Assembly: GCA_023678885.1 (NCBI GenBank)
Contig: CM043013.1
Location: 23,096,791-23,160,790, forward strand
Origin: Pogostemon cablin
Taxonomy: Eukaryota > Streptophyta > Magnoliopsida > Lamiales > Lamiaceae
Direction of reading: 5' to 3'
DNA: 64,000 nt
Part shown: positions 35,942-48,459 of the stretch, one piece after another
Layout: every line of letters begins with the position of its first letter
Numbering within the stretch: the first letter of the stretch is position 1
Notes under the pieces: model-generated
What the model saw: only the letters and a program-made list of their open reading frames with translations
Told to the model about the DNA's origin: nothing
The model's database searches: none
Program-made: the position numbers and the translations under genes

Positions 35942-37895
35942 AACTATTAACAGACCACCTGATCGACCAACCGACCAACCCTACTATAGAACTCCTACCC
36001 GACTGATCTAGAAATAGCAAATGGGGACCTTTGGAAATTAGACGCGATAAAAAGTAATCTCATTAACTGACCAACCTTAGAGTGGAACTCCTACCCGACT
36101 GATCTAGAAATAGCGAAAGGGGACCTTTGGAAAATAGATACAATAAAAAGTAATCTCGATAATCGACCAACCTTACTATAGAACTTCTACCCGACCGATC
36201 TAGAAATAAAGAAGGGAGACCTTTGGAAAAACTATAGAACTCCTAACCGACAGATCTAGAAATAGCATTGGGAGACCTTTGAAAAATAGGCGTGATAAAA
36301 TTTAATTTCATTATCAAGTTTACAGGGCAATCGGTCGATGATATGTGGGTCGGTAGATATTGGAACTATTAACCGACCTGCAAAAAACCAACCGACCAAC
36401 ACTACTGTAGAATTGCTACCCGACTGATATAGAATTAGCAGAGGAGACATTTGGAAAATAGACGCGTTGAAAATTAATCTCATTATCAATTTTACAGGGT
36501 AAACGATCGATGATATGTTATTCGGTAGACATTAGAACTATTAACTGAGCACCTGACCAACTAACCGATCTGCCTTACTGTGGAACTCCTACCCGACAGA
36601 TCTAAAAATAGCAAAGAGGATCCTTTGGAAAATTGACACGTTAAAAATTAATCTTATTATCAATTTTTTAGGGCGATCGATCGATGATATGTGGGACGAT
36701 AGATGTTAGAACTATTAACCGACCACCTGACCAACCAACCGATCGATCATACTGTAGAACTTCTACCTAACTGATCTAGAAATTGAAAATGGGAACCTTT
36801 GGAAAATAGACGCGATAAAAAGTAATCTCGTTAACCGACCAACCCTACTATAGAACTCCTACCCGACAGATCTAAAAATAGCAAGGGGACCTTTTGAAAA
36901 TTGATGCGATAAGAAGTAATCTCATTATCTTCTTTACACGGCGATCTTTCAAAGATATGTGGGTCGGTAGATATTGGAACTATTCACCGATTACCAGACC
37001 GACCAACCCTATTGTGTTACTCCTACCCGACTGATCTAGAAATAGCAAACGGGGACCTTTGAAAAAATTGTAGAACTCCTACCCGACTGATCTAGAAATA
37101 GCAAAGGGAGACCTTTGAAAAATAGACGTGATAAAATGTGATCTCATCATCAAGTTTATAGGGCAATCGGTAGATAATATGTGGGTCGGTAAATATTGAA
37201 ACTATTAACCAGCCACCAGACCGACCAACCGACCAACATTATTGTAAAATTGCTACCCGACTGATATAGAAATAGAAAAGGGAGATCTTTAAAAAATAGA
37301 CGCGTTAAAAATTAATCTCATTATCAAATTTATACGGCGTTCGGTCGATTATATTTGGGTCGGTAGACGTTAGAACTATTAACCGACCACCTGACCGACC
37401 CTACTGTGGAATTCCTACCCGACTGATCTAAAAATAGCGAAAGGGGACCTTTTGAAAATAGACGTGTTAAAAATTAATCTCATTATCAAGTTTACATGGC
37501 GAGCGATCGATGATATATAGGTCGGCAGATATTGAAACTATTAACCGGCCACAAGACGGTCCAAATGACCAACCGTACTGTAGGATTGCTACACGACTGA
37601 AGAGAAATAGCAGAGGGAGACCTTTGTAAAATAGACGCGTAAAAAATTAATCTCATTATCAAGTTTACAGGGTGATCGATCGATGATATGTAGGTTGGTT
37701 GACGTTGGAACTATTAACCGACCACCTGACCGACAAACTGATCGACCCTACTATGGAACTCCTATCGGACTGATCTAAAAATAGCAAAGGCGGACCTTGG
37801 CAAAAAAGAAGCGTTAAAAATTAATCTCATTATTAAGTTACAGGGCGATCGGTCGATAATATGTTGTCGTTAGACATAGGAACTAATAACCGACC
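35942..37895. repeat. 174-bp satellite array, middle block
   Basis: The array continues with the same three monomer lengths. An M monomer near 36775 is followed by L, S and then a run of L monomers. The block ends at the CGACC where Copia-2 inserted. Confidence 0.9.
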
Positions 37896-39297
37896 TGTTG
37901 GATTGTATACTAAAAGTCTAGCTTTTTGTATGAACAATGTTATAACAATTAATTTGAAATGAGAATCATATGATCAAATGATTGCATCTTATAATTTATT
38001 TATATGTTCAATGCAATAGTCCACTTACTTTATACTGTAGATAATATGTTGTGCGACAACACGCGGAAGATCATATTATCGGTTTTCTTATAAAGTATAA
38101 ATAGATGCTCACAACCGAGATAGACGGGGACTCTCTATCGGGATGGTTGTAGTGTGGTTTGGTATTAGCTTGTCTTGGCTATAGAATCACATTAGTGCAC
38201 TTGTGTGTATTGAGCAGGACCACTTGGGATCGTTCGACTTATACTGACTTATAGGAGAACTTGATCTCAGTTATTATGGAAGTTCGTGCTCTTAATCCCT
38301 ATGCAATAACCTCGACACGTAGGGCAGTATGTATTTCTTTGATTCATCAATAGATGAGATTTACATGTAATTAAGTTAACAAACTCGATGAGTTGGGAAG
38401 TAGTGCTGTCTCTATGGTGTGCTGTTGATTGTAGAAGGAATCCGTGTCCGTCATAGGTTGATGATGTCCCCTTGAGGAGCTCATAAGGATTATCATGTAA
38501 ACCCTGCAGGTGGAATTTATTCCGGCATGATAATGAGGTTGAGTGGTACTACTCTTGGATGGGATATTAATTAATTGAGTTGTCAGTAACTTAAATTAAT
38601 TAATGGACATTGTATATCTTAAACATGGGGAGACTAATGAGCTCATAATAAGAAGGAGCCCAAAAAGTAATTTTGGGATTGGAAAGGCAGTGCAGTAATA
38701 ATATTTTAGTAGAATATATTATTATTATTGGACTTAAGTATAAGCTTTGGGCTAAGCTTGGATACTTAAGCCCAATGGAGGCCCAACCCAATTTCTCCTC
38801 CTGGTCCCTGCTGTAGCCAATGTATATAAGTCACCTCAACTTATCTAGAACCCTAATATAATGTAATCTAATATAATTCATTATACACGTGTGATGAGGG
38901 TTGAGAGCAGGTTGAGGAGGTCTCGTAGATCGTCGCCCACATGACGTCGAGATCGGACTTGGGACATACGGCAGAAGATCAGAAGGTAGTTTGCTGCTGC
39001 TGTCTGCCACCTTTCGAAATTGATATAAAATCATAAATTATTCAGAATTTGATGATCAATATACTGACAAAAAGCCGTCGAAGAGAGGATCGTCTGAACA
39101 TAAAGATCACCCAATTTCGATATCAGACGAGGAAGTTATATCCATTCTCGTGGGACTGCGCAGGCTACCTGCGAGAATCAATCTTCATCAACATACCCTG
39201 GTGAACGGTAATCGTTTCTATGATTTATTACTTCCCTGTGATAGAAACGCATGATATTCTATCGGGTCACGTTAACCAAATGATCTAAGCACCAACA
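37896..39297 (+). repeat. Copia-2 5' LTR
   Basis: This LTR starts TGTTGGATTGTATAC and ends GCACCAACA. TATATAA at 38823-38829, with a CCAAT just upstream, is the likely core promoter. Confidence 0.95.
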
Positions 39298-39299
39298 AT

Positions 39300-39311
39300 T
39301 GGTATCAGAGC
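39300..39311 (+). other. Copia-2 primer-binding site (initiator tRNA-Met)
   Basis: TGGTATCAGAGC lies two bases after the LTR. It is a perfect match to the usual plant Copia site. Confidence 0.95.
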
Positions 39312-39620
39312 TTCAGTTTCGTGGTGAAGCGTGACACGTTAGACTAGGGTTTATGTGGTTAATTTTTCGAAATTAGGATCGCATGTTTAGGGTTTTGGTT
39401 TTACTGCGCAAACCATGAATATCCCTATGTGAAATATACCCTATATCATATATGTTCATTAATGGTTGTGTGTGAGAGGATTCGACGAAAACTGTTCGTC
39501 AATTTCACATGGAAGGAAGAAATTGAAAGAAAATCCAGCGCTGTGATATTGAAGAGGCAATAACGAGAGTTTCAACCGTCGGATCAGGCTGAATTTTGGT
39601 CAGCACGTTCGGATTTTGGG

Positions 39621-39854
39621 ATGTACATTCTGAACAGTGAAGATCGTATTTGGAGCTTTGTGTTTTCGGGAATACGCCGAAAACAGAAGCAGTTTTTGGG
39701 CGACTCTGTTCTGCGCAGTCGAGGGAATAGAGCTGTTTCTCAGAAACTAACCATTGGATCGACCTGTAATTTGGACAGCATATTCAAAACTCACAGGAGT
39801 AGATTCTGGATGGTGGAGATTGGATTCCTAGGTTCCTACAGTTGCGAACCCTGA
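39621..39854 (+). CDS. Copia leader ORF, unknown protein
   Basis: This 77-codon frame is equivalent to 9746-9985 in Copia-1. It starts MYILNSEDRIWSFVFSGIRR and ends GFLGSYSCEP. Most differences between copies are single substitutions that keep it open. It lies about 320 bp after the primer site and directly before the 62-bp array. No family is recognised. It could be a leader peptide, a relic of a captured sequence, or chance. Confidence 0.35.
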   Translation: MYILNSEDRIWSFVFSGIRRKQKQFLGDSVLRSRGNRAVSQKLTIGSTCNLDSIFKTHRSRFWMVEIGFLGSYSCEP

Positions 39855-39935
39855 ACGACAGTTGGTGTAGTTTGATGTTGCGCGTTGGGCTGAACTTGGT
39901 TCCGTACAAGTAGGCCCTTGGACGAGCGACAGTTC

Positions 39936-41385
39936 GAACGGATTTGCATCAGATTCGATTGATGCTACACCAGGTTCGAGCGGATTTGCATCAGGTTCGA
40001 TTGGTCTACATTAGGTTCGATTGATGCTACACCAAGTTCGAGCGGATTTGCATCAGGTTCGATTGGTCTACATCAGGTTCGATTGATGCTACACCAGGTT
40101 CGAGCGGATTTGCATCAGGTTCGATTGGTCTATATCAGGTTCGATCGATGCTGCACCAGGTTCAAGCGGATTTGCATCAAGTTCGATTGGTCTGCATCAT
40201 GTTCGATCAATGCTGCACCAGGTTCGAGCGGATTTGCATCAGGTTCGATTGGTTTACATCAGGTTCGATCGATGCTGCACCAGGTTCGAGCGGATTTACA
40301 TCAGGTTCGATTGGTCTACATCAGGTTCGATCGATGCTGCACCAGGTTCGAGCGGATTTGCATCAGGTTCGATTGGTCTACATCAGGTTCGATCGATGCT
40401 GCACCAGGTTCGAGCGGATTTGCATCAAGTTCGATTGGTCTGCATCAGGTTCGATCAATGCTGCACCAGGTTCGAGCGGATTTGCTGCACCAGGTTCGAG
40501 CGGATTTGCATCAGGTTCGATTGGTCTGCATCAGGTTCGATCAATGCTGCACCAGGTTCGAGCGGATTTGCATCAGGTTTGATTGGTCTACATCAGGTTC
40601 GATCGATGCTGCACCAGGTTTGAGCGGATTTGCATCAGGTTCGATTGGTCTACATCAGGTTCGATTGGTCTACATCAGGTTCGATCGATGCTGCACCAGG
40701 TTCGAGCGGATTTGCATCAGGTTCGATTGGTCTACATCAGGTTCGATCGATGCTGCACCAGATTTGAGCAGATTTGCATCAGGTTCGATTGGTCTACATC
40801 AGGTTCGATCGATGCTGCACCAGGTTCGAGCGGATTTGCATCAGGTTCGATTGGTCTACATCAGGTTCGATTGGTCTGCATCAGGTTCGATCGATGCTGC
40901 ACCAGGTTCGAGCGGATTTGCATCAGGTTCGATTGGTCTACATCAGGTTCGATCGATGCTGCACCAGGTTCGAGCGGATTTTCGTCAGGTTTGGTCTACA
41001 TCAGGTTCGATCGATGCTGCACCAGGTTCGAGCGGATTTGCATCAGGTTTGATTGGTCTACATCAGGTTCGATCGATGCTGCACCAGGTTCGAGCGGATT
41101 TGCATCGGGTTCGATTGGTCTACATCAGGTTCGATCGATGCTGCACCAGGTTCGAGCGGATTTGCATCAGGTTCGATTGGTCTACATCAGGTTCGATCGA
41201 TGCTGCACCAGGTTCGAGCGGATTTGCATCAGGTTCGATTGGTCTACATCAGGTTCGATTGGTCTGCATCAGGTTCGATCGATGCTGCACCAGGTTCGAT
41301 TGGTCTACATCAGGTTCGATTGGTCTACATCAGGTTCGATCGATGCTGCACCAGGTTCGAGTGGGTTTGCATCAAGTTTGACTGG
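39936..41385 (+). repeat. Expanded 62-bp composite array in Copia-2
   Basis: About 22 units of 62 bp are present, each made of three CAGGTTCGA-headed blocks of 20-21 bp. Some units have lost or gained a single block (near 40483, 40665, 40860, 40990, 41300), showing slippage at block level. No stop occurs in any forward frame of the unit, and because 62 is not a multiple of three each frame cycles through all three readings. This creates long artefactual open frames (up to 432 codons from 40083). One frame runs on to 41494 into a short Cys/Gly-rich tail (YDRAGCRSGGAGCGEVDP). Confidence 0.95.
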
Positions 41386-41494
41386 TCTGCATCAAATTCC
41401 GCACGAGTCTTCACAATATGATCGGGCAGGGTGCCGGAGTGGTGGAGCAGGCTGCGGGGAGGTCGATCCCCGTCCCAGTTGTCCGTATTCGTGA

Positions 41495-42500
41495 TTGGTG
41501 GCGAACAATCGAATTCGCTGTTATATAACTGTTATAATTGACTTATTAATTGATTATTGTTATATATGTATGCATGATTATCTATGATTTATTGCCTTAA
41601 ATAGAAGCATGCTAGATTGCGTATTATATTTGGTATATTATATGCATGTATGTTGGAGTGTTGATCAAGTCAACTTATTTTTGGCAATTTATTTTCTTAT
41701 ATATAACTGGTGTAATTGTTTTATTGGTCAATTATTGTTATATATTTGGAAATAGAAGCATGCTAGGTTGCGTATATTATTCTGAATATTATATGCATGT
41801 AAAAACCCTTGGTTTTAAATAACTAAGTGGGAGAGGGAATTGGTAAAAATTCCCGCGGCCTCCATTATTGGTTTGTAAGTGATACAAGTATACTTGCGTG
41901 TTGGCATAGACCTTCCTCCCCATCGGATGAGTATATTTATGGATCACTGGTACAGACTTCCTTAAATAATTATTATTTGTAATGTGATGCACATGAACTT
42001 GCGTGTTGGCATAGACCTTCCTCCCCATCGGATGAGTTCATTTGCGGATCACTGTACAAACTTATAATTGATGACTGTAGAAAGTTATCCAAGCGCGTGT
42101 GTACTTCTCCATCTGTAAGGCACATAAGCTTGGGCCGCGGACTTGGGGTCAAATAATGGTGTACACTTAGGTGTAAATAATAAGTATCCTCCCCATCGGA
42201 GTCACTGCTTTTATTTGCATGGCTAAAGAAGAACCGACTATTAATTATTTTGTCATAAAGTTAGGTTGACAAATGAAATTAATGGGTAAAACCTTCTCTT
42301 GTAAATGTTCGGGTTTGTAAACGTCCACACTATCGTGGCTTGCAGACTCACGGTGCTTGAGATGTCGGTGAATTTTATTTTTATATTGTTTTGAGGGAAT
42401 CAATATAAAAGGATAAAATTAGAAGATTTGATCGGTATATATATATTTTTTTTTTTTTTATGATTCTCTGAATTTTAAATAGTTTTATTTCACTTATGAT
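41495..42500 (+). other. Copia-2 untranslated leader segment
   Basis: This stretch is non-coding. GCATGCTAG-containing AT-rich blocks repeat near 41605 and 41758. CCTCCCCATCGGATGAG occurs near 41924 and 42020, with CCTCCCCATCGGAG near 42187. These are the complements of the motifs noted in Copia-1. Confidence 0.6.
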
Positions 42501-45500
42501 TGACTAAAAGAAATTATATTTACTAGTCCAAAATTAGATGATTAGAAAAGAATCTTGGATTCGAATTTTACTGCTTAAGAAATACATGTGTGTTCTCACA
42601 AAAGACTTATCATGATGCATATTAAAGTCTCTAGTGAAGAGATAACAGATTCATAGAAATATGATGGTCTCATGTAACTCTTCGGATACTTGAGTAAGTT
42701 AAAAGGCGGTAGGTCATGATTGAATTTGATGAATGAATTGGAAATACATGGAATAGAAGTTGAAGGGGAAACCTAAGTCAATTTTATTCTTCATAATTGC
42801 CTAGATGTTTTGAGTAAGTTTCTCCTGAATAACAAGAGGTTGTATATGGTGGGAAACTTCTGACAAAACATGTGGTAAAGGAAATCCAATTTTATAAAAG
42901 GAGTGAACAAGGATAGAATCTTACTTGCTAGTTGTTTGAACATGATTAGTGATGGCATCTACTGACACGAAGTGTGTAGATACTGGAATCACTGAATGTT
43001 CATTACTAAGTGAGGATAAGATTGTTATGACATGGGTAAAACTACAAGACTAGTGGCTATTGCAGTGGGAGTTGTTTATTTATCTTACGATATGAATAAA
43101 CGTTTGATTTTGTGAAATTGTCTTTACGTACATTTTCATAGAAAGAATTTGATTTCTATTTCTATGCATTAATAGATGGATACTCCATTTCATTTAAATG
43201 ACATGGTCATTATAATGAAGGATAGAGTTGTAATCTGTTATGGTACGTTGGTGAACAATTTGTATACTCTTAAATCATGTATATTCCACAGATGCAACAA
43301 ATAGTAATTAATAATGCATCTTCTGATCTTAGTAAGAGATAGTAACCTTTGGAGATGAACTAAACATGCATTTGACATCTAAGACTAGATCATTTTACTT
43401 GAGTAGGACTCAAAAGTTGATAGCAGATGGAGCGTAAGGTTTATCTGAAGTGGAAACTATCGGAATTGCGAGTCTTACTTGGAAGTAAAAATGATTAATT
43501 ACCTTTTCAAGGTAAAGGGGTGTAGAGCCAAAGATATATATGTTGGAATTAGTTCATTCTGATTCAAGCGGGCCTAATATTAACTAGGCGAGAGGTGGTA
43601 ATGAATAATCGAAGATTATTCTAGATACCGATATATTTATTTGATGCACTGCATATCTAAGTTCTTTGATTTATTCAAGAATTGCAAGGTTGGTACAGTA
43701 AAGCATCATGAAAAATATATCAAGTAATGACGATTTAATCGTCATTACGAGTACCTCTTAGGATAATTAGGAGCTATTAATCTGAGGTTGAGATTAAATC
43801 TCAAGTGGTCTACACCGGGCATGCTCCAGCTGAATGGTGTAGTGGATAGAAGGAATAAGACTCTTATGGTAATGATTAGATAGATGATGAATTATTTGGA
43901 ATTACTTAATTCATTTTATGGATAAGCCCTAGAAACAGTAATTCATTTGAATGTTTGTCTGTTTGTGGGATATGCTATAAAAATGAAGGTGATTTATTTA
44001 GTCTAAAAGATCGAAGGGTGATTGTTAACACAAACACTAGATTTTTGGAAAGGGACTATGTAATAAATCACAAACCCATGTATAAGTTGTTCTAAAGGTA
44101 GTGAGAAGAAAACACAAAGTATAAGTACCAAGTGTACAAGAGGATATACCACAAGGTAAACTGCAACGCGTGTCACGTCTGATACACAATTATATGTAGT
44201 GCCTTGTCGCAGTGGGAGGGTTATTCGACAACCCGTGAGATACATGTTTTGGGAAAGTCGTAAGACTTGATCCCTAGTAAACATGGTATTATCCCAGGGA
44301 TACGACGTTGCACTAAAAAATTAAAATGCAGAATCTTAGTAAGTGCAATGAATATTAAAATAGAATCAATGGATTTTAAATTAGGTCTGGATGCTTGTTG
44401 AACCGCTAAATGGCGTAAAAGCCATTGGAAGCGGGCATGCAAGAATAAAAGAGGATCATAGAATAAGGTGAAAACCTTGGAAGCAAGCTTGTTGCGAAAA
44501 GATATACTCAGAAAGAAAGGGTTCGATTATGAGAAAACCTGTTCGCCGGTAGCTATGCCTAAGTTGATCCGGACTCTTTTATTTGTTGCTACTCATATGA
44601 AATATGAGGGATAGTAAATAGATGTCGAGACAACTTTTCTGATTGGAAGTCTTAAGGGAAACATCTATGTGAAGCAACCAGAGTGATTCATTGCAAAGAG
44701 CTAAGAGCATTGTGATAGTGAGCTTAAAAGTGTCCATTCATGGATTAAAATAAGCTTCAAGATCATGAAACATCCGTTTTGATGAGGTAATCCAGTGACA
44801 TGGATCTAATCAATGATCGGATGGGTCTTGTGTATTGAAAAGAGTGATGGAAACGTGGTGGTATTTCTTGTACTATATGTAGATAGTATCTTGCTCATTG
44901 GAGACAGTGAAAGAGTATTGTCGGGCATATGGGTATGGTTGATAAAACGGTATGAGATGAAGGACTTAAGAAGAGCAAAAATATCCTTTTGATCACGGTA
45001 ATACGGATCACAAGAAAGGATGTTATGCTTATCTCAAGTTTCATATAATGATACGATCCTTACTCGTTTAGCATATGAATTTATCTAAGTGAATGTGTCT
45101 TGTTACACAAAAGTAGATAAAGAAGATGAAAGCGGTTCCTTATGCTTCGGCAAATGAGGAAGCTTAATCTAAGGAATGTTATGCGCGAGATTGGATATCT
45201 ATTTTGCCGATGGCATGAACAGTGGATATCAAGTTAACCCAAAATAAGAATGTTGAACTGTGGTAAGACATATACTTATGTACATGAAAAGGACTAGAAA
45301 CTATATGTGGGTTTACCGAACAGATTCACTGATTCTTATGGATTACAAAGGATTCAGATTTTTCAAATCAGATAGGGACGACAGTAAATCCACCTCAAAG
45401 GTTATGCGTTTAATTTTAGGAAGTAGAGTCATAATATGGAGGAGTGTTATATAGAAATATATTTCAGACTCCGGATTTCATCATGGAAAGATGATAAATT

Positions 45501-45850
45501 GGACCCATGAGGCAGCCAAAGTATCTGTATGACTCTAGAAACTTCATGATGGACTTTGGTGTGATTCTAAGTTTGCCCAAGGTTATCACAATTTATATTG
45601 ATGATATTGGTGCAGTTGCAAACTTGAAGGAATCACAAGTCCATAAGGAAATTAAGCACATGGAGCGCGAGTACCACCTGTTACGAGAAATCGTATGATG
45701 AGGGGAAGGTTGTTGACACCTAGATTGCATCGGATGATAACCTACTAAATCCATTTACAAGGACCTTAAGGCGAGAGCTTTTGGTGGTCGTGTAGTGGGA
45801 ATGAAAATCAGATGTATGGCAGAAGACATGACAGCATAGTCTTTTAGTAT
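42501..45850 (+). pseudogene. Copia-2 gag-pol remnant
   Basis: Decayed polyprotein pieces lie in Copia order. The pre-integrase part is at 43026-43140 (LVAIAVGVVYLSYDMNKRLI). An integrase C-terminal part lies at 43978-44083 (KNEGDLFSLKDRRVIVNTNT, then RFLERDYV). RT is at about 44500-44990, with YVDS at 44876-44887 where YVDD is expected. RNase H is at about 45425-45698 (GAVANLKES, KHMEREYHLLREIV). Stops and shifts occur in every domain. No integrase DD(35)E triad can be followed. It could not have supplied its own enzymes. Confidence 0.85.
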
Positions 45851-45861
45851 AAGTGGGAGAT
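45851..45861 (+). other. Copia-2 polypurine tract
   Basis: AAGTGGGAGAT directly precedes the 3' LTR. Confidence 0.9.
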
Positions 45862-47262
45862 TGTTGGATTGTATACTAAAACTCTAGCTTTTTGTATGAA
45901 CAATGTTATAACAATTAATTTGAAATGATAATCATATGATCAAATGATTGCATCTTATAATTTATTTATATGTTCGATGCAATAGTCCACTTACTTTATA
46001 CTGTAGATAATATGTTGCGCGACAACACGCGGAAGATCATATTATCGGTTTCCTTATAAAGTATAAACAGATACTCAAAACCGAGATAGACGGGGACTCT
46101 CTATCCGGATGGTTGTAGTATGGTTTGGTATTAGCTTGTCTTGGCTATAGAATCACATTAGTGCACTTGTGTGTATTGAGCAGGACCGCTTGAGATCGTT
46201 CGACTTATACTGACTTATAGGAGAACTTGATCTCAGTTATTATGGAAGTTCGTGCTCTTAATCCCTATACAATAACCTCGACACGTAGGGCAGTATGTAT
46301 TTCTTTGATTCATCAATGGGTGAGATTTACATGCAATTAAGTCAACAAACTCGATGAGTTGGGAAGTAGTGTTGTCTCTATGGTGTGCTGTTGATTGTAG
46401 AAGGAATATGTGTCCGTCATAGGTTGATGATGTCCCCTTGAGGAGCTCATAAGGATTATCATGTAAACCCTGCAGGTGGAATTTATTCCGGCATGATAAT
46501 GAGGTTGAGTGGTACTACTCTTGGATGAGATATTAATTAATTGAGTTGTCAGTAACTTAAATTAATTAATGGACATTGTATATTTTAAACATGGGGAGAC
46601 TAATGGGCTCATAATATGAAGGAGCCCAAAATGTAATTTTGGGATTGGAAAGGCAGTGCAGTAATAATATTTTAGTGGAATATATTATTATTATTGGACT
46701 TAAGTATAAGCTTTGGGCTAAGCTTGGATACTTAAGCCCAATGGAGGCCCAACCCAATTTCTCCTCATGGTCCCTGCTGTAGCCCATGTATATAAGTCAC
46801 CTCAACTTATCTGGAACCCTAATCTAATGTAATTTAATCTAATTCATTATTCACGTGTGATGAGGGTTGAGAGCAGATTGAGGAGGTCTCGTAGATCATC
46901 GCCCACACGACGTCGATATCGGACTTGGGACATACGGCAGAAGATCAGAAGGTAGTTTGCTGCTGCTGTCCGCCACCTTGCAAAATTTATATAAAATCAT
47001 AAATTACTCAGAATTTGATGATCAATATACTGACGAAACGCTGTCGAAGAGAGGATCATCTGAACGCAAAGATCACCCAATTTCAACATCAGACGAGGAA
47101 GTTATGGCCATTCTCGTGGGACTGCGCAGGCTACCTGCGAGAATCAATCTTCATCAACATACCCTGGTGAACGGTAATCGTTTCTATGATTTATTGCTTC
47201 CCTGTGATAGAAACGCATGATATTCTAACGGGTCATGTTAACCAAATGATCGAATGCCAACA
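45862..47262 (+). repeat. Copia-2 3' LTR
   Basis: This 1401-bp LTR has TATATAA at 46789-46795. It contains the longest version (87 codons, 46957-47220) of the LTR-borne small ORF described in Copia-1. Confidence 0.95.
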
Positions 47263-47267
47263 CGACC

Positions 47268-48030
47268 ACCTACCCGACTGATCTAGAAATAGCAAAGGGG
47301 GACCTTTTAAAAGTAGACACGATAAAAGTAATCTCATTAACCGACAAACTCTACTATAGAACTCCTATCTGACTTGTCTAGAAATAGCAAATGTGGACCT
47401 TTGGAAAATAGACGCAATAAAAAGTAATCTCATTATCAAGTTTACAGGGCGATAGGTCGATGATATGTGGGTCGGTAGATATTGGAACTATTCACCGACC
47501 ACCAGACTGACCAACCGTCTAACCCTACTTTGGAACTCCTACCCGACTGATCTAGAAATTACAAACGGGAACCTTTGGGAAAACTTTAGAACTCCTACCT
47601 GACTGATCAAGAAATTGCAAAGGGAGACCTTTGAAAAATAGACGCGATAAAATGTGATCTCATTATCAATTTTACAGGTCGATCGGTCAATGATAAGTGG
47701 GTCGGTAGATATTGAAACTATTAACCCACCACTAGACCAACCATACTGTAGAATTACTATCCGACTGATATAGAAATAGTAGAGGGAGACCTTTGAAAAA
47801 TAAATGCGTTTAAAATTAATCTCATTATCAAGTTTACAGGGCGATCAGTCGATGATATATGATTCGGTAGACGTTGGAACTATTAACCGACCACCTGACC
47901 GACCAACCGACCGACTCTACTGTGGAACTCCTACCGGACTGATCTTAAAATAGAAAAGGGCGACCTTTGAAAAATAGACGCGTTAAAGATTAATCTTATT
48001 ATCAAGTTTACAGGGCAATCTATCGACGAT
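47268..48030. repeat. 174-bp satellite array, right block
   Basis: The array resumes after Copia-2 with the order M (from ~47280), L, S, L, L, L. That is one full higher-order unit. It ends where the Copia-5 LTR fragment begins. Confidence 0.9.
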
Positions 48031-48148
48031 TGTGGGATTATATACTAAAAGTCTAGCTTTAGTATGAACAATATTTTAACAATATTTGAAATTGGAATCA
48101 TTGATCAAATGATTATATCTTATAATTTATTTATATGTTCGATGCAAT
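48031..48148 (+). repeat. Start of a Copia LTR (Copia-5 5' LTR fragment)
   Basis: TGTGGGATTATATAC continues as the first 118 bp of a plus-oriented family LTR. It shares the short form CTAGCTTTAGTATGAAC with the LTR at 63566, against CTAGCTTTTTGTATGAAC in the other copies. It is therefore probably the 5' LTR of Copia-5. Copia-4 cuts it at 48149. Confidence 0.7.
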
Positions 48149-48459
48149 TGTTGACGTTCGATTATTTGGTTAACATGAACCGTTAGGGTTCCATATGATT
48201 CTATAATTAGAGGAAGCAAGAAAACATAGAAATGTATTACCTTTCACCAGGGTATGTTGAAGAAGAAAGATTCTCACTGTCAGCCTGCGCAGCCACACGA
48301 TTTTGGGCTTAACTTCCTCATCCGATCTTCGATTCAAGTGATCTACATGCCAAAACAATCATCTCTTTTGCGGCTTTCTAAAGGTTTTTCACACGTCCAG
48401 TTCTGAATTATGTACACTTTTAGAAAAATCATGGAAGTTGATGAACAACAGCAGCAAAC
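48149..48459 (-). repeat. Copia-4 LTR, first part
   Basis: This old, diverged family LTR begins TGTTGACGTTCG. It is split by Copia-3 and continues at 56815-57820. The LTR small ORF is broken here. Confidence 0.8.

Larger units (their letters stand above)
37896..47262 (+). mobile_element. Copia-2, LTR retrotransposon inserted in the satellite
   Basis: The ends are TGTTGG and CCAACA, with the target duplication CGACC at 37891-37895 and 47263-47267. LTRs (37896-39297, 45862-47262) are 1402 and 1401 bp. The order is primer site, leader ORF, greatly expanded 62-bp array, untranslated leader, decayed gag-pol, polypurine tract. At 9367 bp it is about 1 kb longer than Copia-1 and Copia-3, and nearly all the difference is in the array. 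Ten differences in the first ~270 bp of the LTR pair (by eye) show it is not brand new. Confidence 0.95.

Noticed and set aside
28349..37895. Telomere-like CCCTA words in the satellite
   Set aside because: Only one CCCTA per monomer, never a tandem CCCTAAA run.
38600..38791. 63-73-codon frames with GWASIGLKYPSLAQSLYLSP in the Copia LTRs
   Set aside because: They are antisense to the LTR transcript and span the promoter region. Repetition reflects LTR copies, not coding.
39936..41385. CRISPR-like regular repeats
   Set aside because: Units are contiguous, with no unique spacers, and lie inside a plant retrotransposon leader.
40083..41494. Long overlapping open frames (up to 432 codons) as real proteins
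   Set aside because: They arise because the 62-bp repeat has no stop in any forward frame. The same peptides cycle through all three frames, so length is not evidence of coding.
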